From: Dactylonectria macrodidyma
Lineage: Eukaryota > Ascomycota > Sordariomycetes > Hypocreales > Nectriaceae
Assembly: GCA_020744425.1 (NCBI GenBank)
Contig: JAGMUV010000031.1
Span: 310,001-374,000, forward strand
Direction: 5' to 3'
Length of the DNA: 64,000 nt
Numbering within the stretch: position 1 is the stretch's first letter; every line of letters begins with the position of its first letter. Made by a program: the position numbers and the translations under genes. The notes beneath the pieces were generated by a model. The model was not told the origin of the DNA. It saw nothing but the letters and a program-made list of their open reading frames with translations, and ran no database searches. Shown here piece after piece: positions 55,045-64,000 of this stretch.

Positions 55045-56700
55045 ATGACGGCTGATAGCAGCACAACGCCGCCGAATGAGCGGGAGAAGCCGACGACGGT
55101 AGATGTTGAAAATGTGGCGCCTGAGTTATCTGGTATCAAGGCAGAGCGTGCTGCGCTTCTAGCAACCCTGCCTGACCCTGATGCTGGTAAAAGTGAAGAG
55201 GAACGCCGCGAAATCGTTAGTTGCCATGTATTTGACTACCCGTAATGAAGCTATTACTAAAGCATCTCTAGGACCGAAAGTTGATGTGGAAGGTTGACCT
55301 ATGGCTTATGCCCTGGCTTTCTCTGCTCTACCTGCTCTCATTCCTCGACAGAACCAATATCGGCAATGCGCGCCTCGAAAACATGGAAGAAGAGCTGGGC
55401 ATGGTGCCAGGCAACTACAACATGGCTCTCACCATCTTCTTCATCAGCTACGCTCTGTTTGAACCCATCACCAACGGCCTCCTCAAGCGTCTGACACCTC
55501 GCATCTTCTTTACGGCGATTATCATTGCCTGGGGCATTGTTATGACACTTATGGGACTGTGTCACAACTACCCGGGCCTCTTGGCAGCTCGATGGTTCCT
55601 AGGTGTCGCCGAGGCTGGTCTGTACCCCGGAGTCAATTACTACCTCGGCTGCTGGTATAAGGGCTCCGAGATTGGCGCTCGCGCTGCCATTTTCTTCTCC
55701 GCGGCTGCCCTCGCTGGGTCATTTGGAGGTCTTCTGGCTGCTGCCATTGCACAAATGGACGGAGTGGGCGGCAAGTCTGGCTGGGCATGGATCTTCATCC
55801 TTGAAGGATTGGCGACTGTTTTCATCGGCATCTTTTGTTGGTGGATGGTTTTCGACTGGCCTGACACAGCCCGTTTCCTTAACCAGGATGACCGCATTCG
55901 CGTTCAGCGCCGCCTCATCATGGATCGCCAGGGCAAGACTGCCGAAGACTTTGACAAACGCCACATCTGGGCTGCGGTGAAAGATTGGAAGACATATGGG
56001 TATATGGCCATTTACATGGGCTGCCTGACGCCCTTATACGCCTTCTCCCTCTTCCTTCCTACTATTTTGCGCGGCATGGGCCACCAGGGGACTCGTGCAC
56101 AGCTGCTCTCTGTTCCTCCGTATGCTTGTGCGGCAACGGCCACTGTCATTGTCGGCTTCGTGGCGGACCGAACGCGATGGCGAGGATTTTGCAACATCGC
56201 CACTGTTTGTGTCGGTATTATCGGATTTATCATGCTCCTAGCTTCTTCGAAGCCCAAGGTGCAATACGGCGCTGTCTTCCTAGGCGCAATGGGTACGTTT
56301 TGGAAGCTGCTCCCTCACCCTGGTATTTCCTCGCTAACTCTGGACAGGAATCTATCCCACGGTCTCTAATACTGTCTCTTGGGTTAACAACAATATCGAA
56401 GGCTCCCTGAAGCGCGCCATCGTGCTTGGCATGGTCGTCGGTTGGGGCAATCTCAACGGTGTTGTCTCGTCTAACATCTACCTCGACCGTGAGAAACCAC
56501 GCTACTGGGTTGGTCATGCCACCGTTCTTGCGTACCAGATTGCCTTCCTCCTTGGCGGTTCTATATTTATGCACTTTGCGCTTCGCTGGGAGAACCGTGC
56601 CCGCAGAAACGGCAAGCGGGATGCGCAGTACGCTGCTATGACGGATGAGCAGAAGTGGATTAGTGGCGACGTCCGCCCTGACTTTATGTATACCCTGTAG
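55045..56700 (+). CDS. Major facilitator transporter, DAL5/TNA1-type anion:cation symporter
   Basis: Exons 55045-55215, 55272-56292 and 56348-56700, with introns of 56 and 55 nt, give 514 residues. The joins read RREI|DRKLMWKVDLWLMPWL and GAMG|IYPTVSNTVSWVNNN. It is predicted to have twelve membrane helices. Family marks are the helix-1 loop FLDRTNIGNARLENMEEELG, the AARWFLGVAEAGLYPG motif, and VNNNIEGSLKRA in helix 10. The family moves organic anions such as allantoate, nicotinate, pantothenate or biotin precursors with protons across the plasma membrane; the substrate cannot be read here. The N-terminal 60 residues are polar and cytosolic. No defect seen. Confidence 0.92.
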
Positions 56701-57788
56701 TGGAGGTGGCTCATTGACAATTGGATATCGGACACCAAGATCTATGACAGCTTGGTCAACATGCGATGGACTTGTTTTGCACAAGTAGAAGCATGTGTGG
56801 AAACATCGGCGCTTGGACTGTTCCCTGGCATAGACAGACAAGCTCAGGATAAATGCTGTACTCGCTCACTCATCTCTTCTTCGTTTTCGTTGTGAACGTG
56901 CGTAGCCAATGATAGTAATAATGCCTACGGCAGCGGCTTGTAAAACTCGTCGCCTATATCACTTGTGACAAATCTTCACAGCATTTCCGCTTCTCATAAC
57001 CGGAACAAAGCACCAAGACTACACTGTGGAGAATCAACCATAGGGTCATTTATAAGTGCGGCGACTGAGCAACGGGTAGTTGAAAGGGTGAAAAGGGTTA
57101 ACCTTTCAGCTGGCTTTTCCTGCGGGGAGAATGTAGGGGCTGCCCAGGAAATCATCGCCACTCGCCATTGAGCGACATTGAGTTTGATGCTCTGTGGTAT
57201 AATACTCGCCAGGGTCGTTGTTTTAAAGATCGACGCGATGGCTGTCTAGATGCAAAGTGTATATATGGCCGCCCTCGACTAACGCTAGGGCGAAGATGCA
57301 TGGAAAACCTAAACTGCCTTATCAAGAGTGTACATTCATGTACGTGAGTAATCGGTGTCCTTTGGCTCAGTCGTCTAGCGTTATATTCTTGATCGTGTGT
57401 GTATAGACATGTAGCTCAAAGAGAGCTGCGGTTGGCTTGCTTGCATATGAGCAGGTATGTGCGTGCTGGATTTGAACCTGTTTGCACGATGCCAAGCCTT
57501 CGCCGCTCGGAAAATGTATGCATTGCGTTGGGTGCCTTGTGAATGCTCTGTGAATTATGTCCAGTGAGCCCCTGTGCCGCACTTCCGCGCATACCACAAC
57601 TCCGAAAGATTCTTCCTTCCTCTTGCTATCTGGCTCGAGGGATTTTCTACGAGTTGACTTGGGACAAATATATTATGCGCTCGTTCAAGGCGCAGCTTGT
57701 TAGGCCTGCCTATATCTACGTCGCCCTTGAACTTCTTTCCCCTTTCCCCCAGTCTCAAGCTAATTTTTTTTGACCAATCTGTTTGCAA
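56701..57788. other. Intergenic, nothing recognised
   Basis: 3' region of the transporter gene and about 1 kb of sequence with only short frames. Confidence 0.4.
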
Positions 57789-58065
57789 TGGCTCCTGAAA
57801 CAATTTTGTCCGTCCTTTCTAAACAAAACCCTACTCTCAAGCCGTGGTGTAACGGGCAGGGACCTAATACAGTGATCATGCAGACGCCAGAATTTGAACA
57901 CTGAGAACCTTGACGTGAATTCAACGTCAAAACTCTTCGGGCCATCTACAAGAACGTCGTCCAAACTCCCTGGCGGGACGCGCCGGGCGAGGTCAATGTG
58001 TCTGATTTTGATGCCATGTATGGAGATGAGTATGGATTTGAGCAACAGGTTCTTAGTCGAACTAC
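57789..58065 (+). pseudogene. Unidentified gene relic
   Basis: ATG 57789 opens MAPETILSVLSKQNPTLKPW, and after a stop (near 57902) coding-like sequence resumes (FNVKTLRAIYKNVVQTPWRD, then DFDAMYGDEYGFEQQ). The two parts suggest one broken protein. I do not recognise the family and assign no function. Confidence 0.35.
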
Positions 58066-58233
58066 GATACCTATGGTGAATGCCTCCAGCCCCATTTCCG
58101 AGGGGTGCTGTTGGATAACTCAGGTATCCTGCTGTTATAGCAATTGCTCTTTCGGGCGGGTGAGACGTCAAAACCGTGATGGTTAACTTGGTGTTTTACT
58201 TGATGTCTAAAGAACAGAATCTAGGCTAGGTAA

Positions 58234-58254
58234 TAGGGCCACGAAGTGGCCCTA
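58234..58254. repeat. 9-bp palindrome hairpin
   Basis: TAGGGCCAC-GAA-GTGGCCCTA forms a perfect stem with a 3-nt loop. It is followed by CAACGCACCCAAG direct repeats near 58395-58420. Function unknown. Confidence 0.6.
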
Positions 58255-58916
58255 TATCTAGCAGGGAGGCACCTGCACGTGCCCTTACAGCTGTTACTAG
58301 CTGTGGTCTACACACGTGGGTGCCTACGATCCTGGCGCTAGCCCTGGCAGTGTTAGTGATATTCCAACAGGTGCCTTAAATCAAGCCTGACCAGCAACGC
58401 ACCCAAGCAACGCACCCAAGCCAGCACCCATAAAAATGTCGATTGCAGAACTTGGTCATTAGCCCTGGTCTGTTTCAATTTGAATTAGCATGCGTCGGAA
58501 TAGCCTCATCTCCAGCGATAGGTTGAACTCACGAGCGGTGCAGAAGCGGGAGTTTGCCTCGGCCAGGGTTTACGGTGGCACCTTAGGGTGGAGTCGGCAA
58601 AAACCGCAAATGCCCAAAATCCAAAATTCCCCACAACACCAACACACCAAAATCCAATTACACGATCGTACGTAAAACTCATACAATTCAATTATCATAC
58701 TTAAATACATAGTCGGCTGGTCTTCGCTTCGCTAAGGACCTCATGTGAGATAAGTGATCCATAGCTACTGACCCAGAACACCACGTGAAGGTGCCAGCCA
58801 TCGTTCTGGTGCCTCCACACAAGGTTATATAAACCAGGGCTTCATCGGCGCTATCTATGTGCAAGGGAAAATGCTGGTGTGTTTTGCGTACAGGAAGAAA
58901 AGAGAAATACACATTC

Positions 58917-59649
58917 CTAATCAAGCTGAAGAGGGTCTTCAGCAGTACCAGCACCAGCGGATCGGTCATAAAGGTTAGGGACCAGATCCATCTCATCATC
59001 GTCGTCAGCTTCATCTTTGACTTCAATGGGATCGGCCTCTCGAGACCCGCCAGCAGGGAGGGCCAAGGGGGCAGCCGCAGCCTCGTACGAGATGCGCTCA
59101 GCTACTCGACCCCACGTATTCTCAACTTCATCCCGTTTGGAGCACGAAGCAGAGCGATCCGGCCATTTGCAATTGCCGCAGCAGCCACCGAAGTGACCCG
59201 GAAGGCGATTACAATGGGGGAAGGGGCTTGCGTACGAGCCGTGGTCCCTCGCCATCTTGTGCAAGCACGAAGAGCATGCCCGTTACCTGTTCCAGCCGAA
59301 TTCGATTCCTCAGAAAGGTCACGGGACGACCAGGCAAGGCAAGGATAGCGCGCTGTACCTAGTGCATTCTTTGTGTACGGAGCGAGCTGTTGACCTGAGA
59401 TGTCAACCCAGAGGAGGCGAGTGTCTTCTGGCCGTACTGGAGGGAGGAGAAGACGCTGAATCGATATATTAGTAAGCGCTTCATACGAGCGGTGAGGCAA
59501 ATGACTTACTGGCCCGCCCTGCTGGTGCTGCTCGGCGTTGTTGTTGTTGTTGTTCCTGCAGAGGTGTGAGCCCGCGGTCCGAAAAGAGGGGGCAGCGCGG
59601 CAATAAGGGCAAGGGACGAAGAGGGAGGAAGAGGCTCGTACGCGTTCAT
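58917..59649 (-). pseudogene. DUF3716-like fungal protein, frame uncertain
   Basis: A possible first exon starts at ATG 59649 (MNAYEPLPPSSSLALIAALP), and a 54-nt intron (GTAAGT..TTCAG) lies at 59456-59509. The conserved end reads CLHKMARDHGSYASPFPHC, then CCGNCKWPDRSASCSKRDEV, then an acidic tail ending ADDDDEMDLVPNLYD. This cysteine pattern resembles the fungal DUF3716 zinc-like domain. Between them (about 59260-59400) the likely RLEQVTGMLF segment is in a different frame from the cysteine block, and a TAA blocks direct continuation. I therefore suspect a frameshift, or a splice I failed to find. Confidence 0.45.
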
Positions 59650-60315
59650 TTTGGCTTTATTGAAAAGAAAACATTAGCTTTGGATCAAATGAGAGGCAAG
59701 GCGGTCTCGTGCGTACAGCGGCGACGGCGGCGGCGGCCGTGGTAGTGATTGTGGTGAGGAAAGAACGAAGAAAGAAGCCTCGCCATTTCAGAAGAGATCA
59801 CAGCCAAAAGTGAATGCACGTAGAGCTAGCAGTATCAAGCAATGCCATATAGTTATTTACTACCATTCACTTGATGCTATCGCTACGGTATTAATGGCCA
59901 GCAAGCTAATTATCATGTTGCATCTAGGAGATGGAAGTGATCATGTGTGTGAGAAGCCCTTGCTATTCTTCCTATCTAATGAGGGTCTTTGGGTCAGTCT
60001 TATAGATGAAGAGACTGATGATGACCTCGGACAGCCAAGACGGTCCGGATGCTACGGACTATTTGACTTTATCTAGCTATCCACCTGATCATAGGAAAAG
60101 CTAGGCTTGTGACGAAGCTGATGACGAGGCCAGTGACGAGGAAAGTGGCTGTAGAACCTTATGATAAAGGGCAGAAAGCTTGACTGTTGTCATAGCTGCA
60201 AAATCCGATATCCCGATATGTGACATATCAGCCTCAGCCTTATAGTGGATCTCGGCCTTATCGTCTCCGCACCTTGAAATGCGTATGGCATAATTGCTTT
60301 GTTTATTTGCTTTGC

Positions 60316-61206
60316 TTAAAAATCTTTTCTCTTGCAATTTCTTACCTTCATCCCTTCTTTTCTTTCTTCTCTTTTCCTATGATCGTTTTCCCGTTTACGC
60401 GTACGATGGTATCGCATGTTGCTGCTAAGCGATGCCCAAAGGAATAGGAAATTAGGTCCTGGGACTGAAAAATCCGTACGATGTTTGAAGTTGCCCTCAC
60501 GCCGCTTTTGGACCTCTTCCGGAAAGACATCTCGATAGAAGTCATAGAGCCTGTTTTGGGAAATCAAGATGCCTGCCTTCTGTCGTACGTAGTTCCATAG
60601 ATAACCTCTTCCAAAGCCTCGGATTGCTTGTGTTCGCCGAAGGTCAGTCTCAAGGAAGTCAATTGCCTTCCGTAATGCCTCAGTACGTTCTTCAGTCGTA
60701 CGGAAACGCCGCTTCATTCCATTATCAAGCCGGATCTTCTTAACTTGGAAGGGTGATAACTGGATTTCGTCTTGATACTTTAGATCACGAATGATTGATT
60801 GGTCACTATAACCATATTGGTAGAAGTAAAATCGTACGCGATTGACTGTTTCTTCTGGGACCTGGAGCTTTCGGAAGAGCCCCCAGGCTGTAAATTGCGA
60901 TCGTAGACTTCGCTCACTAATTGGGGGTTGTCTTCGTACCCTGAGGGCTGTATTGACTCGATATAAGATATCAGAGTGTGTTTCTCCAGCCTCAAAAGCC
61001 TCAAACATATCCTCAATAAAGTCATCGAGGTTGAAAACGACCTGCAGCCTGACATATGAATACAGCAAGGGGCCTATTGGTAAGTATCGTCCAAGACTGG
61101 CATGTTGGACCCATGAGCTGGCCCGGGGGGGGGGTTGGCGCTCCGTGGGTCTCATGCAACTTGAGACTGACACACTGACCATCATCATCTTCGCTTCGAC
61201 AAGCAT
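60316..61206 (-). pseudogene. N-terminal part of a fungal integrase-core transposon protein
   Basis: The frame shows helical segments I associate with fungal proteins that carry an rve integrase domain: YRVNTALRVRRQPPISERSL, QYGYSDQSIIRDLK, VKKIRLDNGMKRRFRT, IRGFGRGYLWNYVRQKAG and then SVPGPNFL. In the family the catalytic DDE domain starts right after this GPNF motif. Here the frame breaks into basic nonsense (RKRENDHRKREERKEG), so the catalytic domain is absent. It is a truncated relic; the exact superfamily is uncertain. Confidence 0.5.
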
Positions 61207-62814
61207 TCAGCGGATCCATACATTTTCGTGCTGCAGCAGGGTATAACTAGGGCGGAGTCTGTGCTCCGTACAGTGTTCTGTGCTGTCCGTAACCGCTGCG
61301 GGGGGTGGCTGAGTGGAGAAGATCGGCAAAGAGTTTGCGGAGACAGTGACAGATGTGGCCAGGCCGCAGTGGATAATCTCATACTACGTGGACGGTGCAG
61401 TTTCTTGTGGGGCAACTTTAGAGCTTCTCCAGATTTGAATGGTACTATCAGGTTGACTTGGATTTCAGTCCTAGCTAAGGTATCGATGGGCTAAGTAGAG
61501 GGCTTGAAGGGCTTGAAGGGCTTGGAGGGCCTGGAGAGCTGTCATGCAACGTCGTGTCAAGTGGGCCGTCGAGTGCCCAGTTCGCTTCCGGCGGCGTCGT
61601 CGTAAGGTTCAGCTCATCTCCGTCCGGAAGAAAGAATCACTGCAGTCCGATGGTGGGGGTTTGGGGAGCTGGGGAGAACATCAAGGCTTGGGACGCACTG
61701 GCAAGGTTTCTGAACAGAACTAGCAAGGCTCTCGACGCCCGGCTGGTACCAGTGGGTGTGCTTCATGATGCTGGTCATGCCCATGCATACATTTCTCGAT
61801 GGGCTGCTGCGGTACAGGAGAAACACTGAAACAGGGATGTGACACGCTGGCTGGTTTGCTGAAGTCCGGTAGGCTTCCTCTCCCTGCAGCAACTCAAGCT
61901 AGGTGGTTCTGGGACTGAGAAGACTCGGAACTGCGGGACCCAACAAAACTCTGTTGGTTCATGGCGCGACGACTGCCCTGCAATGCGAACGCTACCGGTG
62001 CTGTGGGAGCTCACCAAATTAACGCCTGAAGCGACATGCCGCAAATGCAGGAGGCTGGAGAAAGAAAAGGGTATCCAGGAGGCCGGTAGGGCAGCTTTTC
62101 CCGGTAGGGCACATTGTTATTCGCCTGGGTGAAACGGCAAGGGCGGTTTTGCTTTCATGTCTTGCCCTTTGATCATCAGCTGGATAGCTCAGCTACTACG
62201 TAGAACTTCTTCATGGCATGAGGTGTTTGCACCACTTCCCGCACTGCAAATCAGTCCTTGCTTTGCCAAGATACTACCGGTACGGCAGTCATCCCTTGGT
62301 CGACTGGCAGCCCATTATAAGTGACTGATACGTACGTCGTACGTAGTAAATGCCACCACCCTAATATCATCAGGGGCTTTTCATATGTCCATGCCCACCA
62401 GCCAACGCAATAAGCGCGATCATAATCGTTAACCCCAAACGCCTTGGAGTTTAGCAAATTTCATTTTTGCTATCCCAGCCCCGGTTCACAGAGTGAAATA
62501 GACGGCATCGGGAACGCCATGCCGAGCGGTTTCAAGCATCGGTACTAGGCGGCTGAGGGCCCGTCCACGCCCCAAGTCCCTTTCACAGTTGCCGTGCATG
62601 CCGCCTGACCCCGTCACTCGAGATCGATCCATACTCGCAGATTTGAGAAACTGAGTGGGCCATTCAAGGTGAAGATGGCCTGAGTTCGTCTGTGGGTGGC
62701 AGTGGGGGAAACCCACATGGCATTAGAAGCCCTCGTTTGCATTCAAGTATTATCAGATTGCCTGGATCCGTCTATAGGAGCCTGCCCATGTTAAGTATCG
62801 ACAATCAAAAAGGT
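61207..62814. other. Intergenic, nothing recognised
   Basis: Contains GGGCTTGAA direct repeats near 61500-61540 and several short frames without family resemblance. No RNA gene seen. Confidence 0.35.
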
Positions 62815-64000
62815 CTAGTTAGGAGTGATGGCCTTGCGTTCAATATCCACCCGCCATGTCTGCTCGACAAGCACCGTCTGGCTGGTGTGGCTTTGGCCAT
62901 CCCACGAACGGCCGGCTTCACATGCCGTCGTGGTAGTGGGGGAAGTAGCCTTCTTCTTGCTCCCCCGATCTCTAGACTTGTCCATGTCGATCATTTCGTA
63001 CTTTTGTCGCCGGTGAGAAGCGTTGGTGGCTATTGTGGTGACAGTAGAGATTCCGACAGCGGCATTCCCACGAAGACGGCTGGCTTGACCAGTGCCATAC
63101 CCGCCACTCCTGCTTCTGCTGTTGCTGCCTCCGATTCCCGGAAGTTCGCTAGCCTTCATTTGTCCCGAATCCAAGCTGTCCATAAACGGCTTAAGATAGG
63201 GGATGCATGTTGTCATGACGCTCATGCACTGAATGACTTGTATTATGACGGTTGATCTCCACATGGAAAACATGGGATTATTCGAATCGGCCGCGCGTTT
63301 GTAGTAGTACATGTGACACATGGCGGGAGGGATAATTCTTTGCCGAGTTAGCTCAATGCTGTCCCAATGCACCCCTTTCATCGCCGTGTAGGAAAAGGGC
63401 AGGAGAATACGTACAAAATGCGGCTCCCAAAGACACCCATCACTAAGATTTTCTTGGACGTCGACGTTTTCAATTTGATGAACATCCTAAAAAGGATACC
63501 CGTAATGGCAAGATCTGTCACAATGTTGAGTCCATCCACGTAGACCCAGAATGCAAACTGTTGCAGCTGTCAGAAGAGTCTGCCATTTAGCAAGATGCAA
63601 TCCAAATACGTCACCTACCTGATTGAAGCACTGACCATTGATGTAGTCCCATGGCTCTGGAAGAGAACACTTGAACGCTGCGGCCAAGATTGAAGATAAT
63701 GCCCAGAGGCCAATGACGCCTTCAGTGATGAAGAATGGGCGTCTCCGTTCTCGGGGCGCCATATCCCAGATTGCCCTCGTTGCGGAGAGTTTGGCCAACA
63801 GTAATGCGAGGATAAATAAAATGTCGGCAGCGTATGAGCCCTGTCGCGAGTGAAAATGAGTTAGTAGCCCTTGGACTTTTGGCACCTGCAGAACCGGTCT
63901 TGTTCATACCTTGAGGATGAAGGAGATCTGGTTTGTGGTAAGGACGTCGATCTTGCCTAGGCCATGGGAGCCTTGAGCGATGACAGCCATCGACTGTGCA
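62815..64000 (-). CDS. PTH11-like fungal rhodopsin-domain membrane protein (5' end outside window)
   Basis: Exons read from the window edge: 64000-63910, 63840-63619, 63557-63415 and 63337-62815. The introns are 69, 61 and 77 nt, all GT..AG with in-phase joins. Together they encode the last membrane helices of a seven-helix protein: SYAADILFILALLLAKLSAT, then AAFKCSLPEPWDYINGQCFN, then FAFWVYVDGLNIVTDLAITG, then a MWRSTVIIQVIQCM helix followed by CIPYLKPFMDSL. A polar tail of about 110 residues follows, Ser/Arg/Lys-rich and presumably cytosolic. PTH11-type proteins are plasma-membrane receptors or sensors in filamentous fungi; the ligand here is unknown. The N-terminal helices lie beyond 64000. 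Confidence 0.85.

Noticed and set aside
57460..57500. Minus-strand B-box-like GGTTCAAATCC
   Set aside because: The expected 5' acceptor half and cloverleaf are absent.
58234..58254. Palindrome as a transcription terminator
   Set aside because: Fungal polymerase II genes do not use such terminators and no gene ends here.
1..64000. Starship-type giant element with a DUF3435 tyrosine recombinase captain
   Set aside because: No DUF3435-like protein or tyrosine recombinase motif was seen in any frame.
1..64000. CRISPR arrays or bacterial operons
   Set aside because: No regularly spaced repeats; introns and gene content are eukaryotic.

Overview
The window is nuclear DNA of a filamentous ascomycete (Pezizomycotina, probably a Sordariomycete). 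Several signs support this. Spliceosomal introns are 46-77 nt with GT..AG ends and CTRAC-like branch sites. Pyrimidine- and A-rich 5' leaders are present. Host genes typical of the group occur: an alternative NADH dehydrogenase, a DAL5-type transporter, a CCCH zinc-finger protein and a PTH11-type membrane protein. The dense load of DNA transposons includes copies carrying transition-type stop codons of the kind left by repeat-induced point mutation (RIP).

Layout. 1-6.8 kb: transposon debris (hAT and pogo fragments, a MULE-terminus relic) and a truncated MYND gene. 6.8-22.6 kb: the main mobile island. It holds a spliced gene that may encode an OB-fold protein (6.8-7.9), a piggyBac element with 39-bp terminal inverted repeats and a frameshifted transposase (8.0-10.2), and a complete Helitron Rep-helicase gene of 2042 codons (10.65-16.9). 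Next comes a 5.3-kb element with perfect 142-bp inverted repeats and a perfect 9-bp target duplication, coding for a DUF6589-like putative transposase and a convergent RecQ-type helicase (17.05-22.35). 23.3-30.5 kb: host genes (alternative NADH dehydrogenase, GPI-anchored protein, ComA-like enzyme) with a TA-flanked MITE and an orphan piggyBac cysteine-rich domain. 31.1-38.6 kb: three hAT relics or elements, including an intact 3-kb hAT with an 806-aa transposase, beside a RIP-damaged LINE gag. 40-43 kb: a MITE, an unresolved small gene and a MULE transposase relic. 43.7-45.4 kb: the CCCH protein gene with an overlapping upstream ORF. 46.2-47.5 kb: a non-coding element built of AGTCC/GGACT repeats. 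49.1-54.0 kb: a nest made of a gutted MULE carrying a pogo element (itself split by a solo LTR) and a deleted hAT with an 8-bp duplication; a second solo LTR lies just outside. 55-64 kb: DAL5-type transporter, degraded fragments, and the C-terminal part of a PTH11-like gene running off the window.

Functionally, the host genes look unrelated to one another (respiration, surface, transport, RNA or DNA binding) and sit between transposon islands. The most unusual content is the pair of replicative or helicase-bearing elements in 6.8-22.4 kb. The Helitron carries HUH, two-tyrosine and Pif1 motifs in one uninterrupted spliced frame. Just downstream, the RecQ-bearing terminal-inverted-repeat element appears intact and recently inserted. 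All splice sites, joins and family assignments were read by eye; no database search was run.
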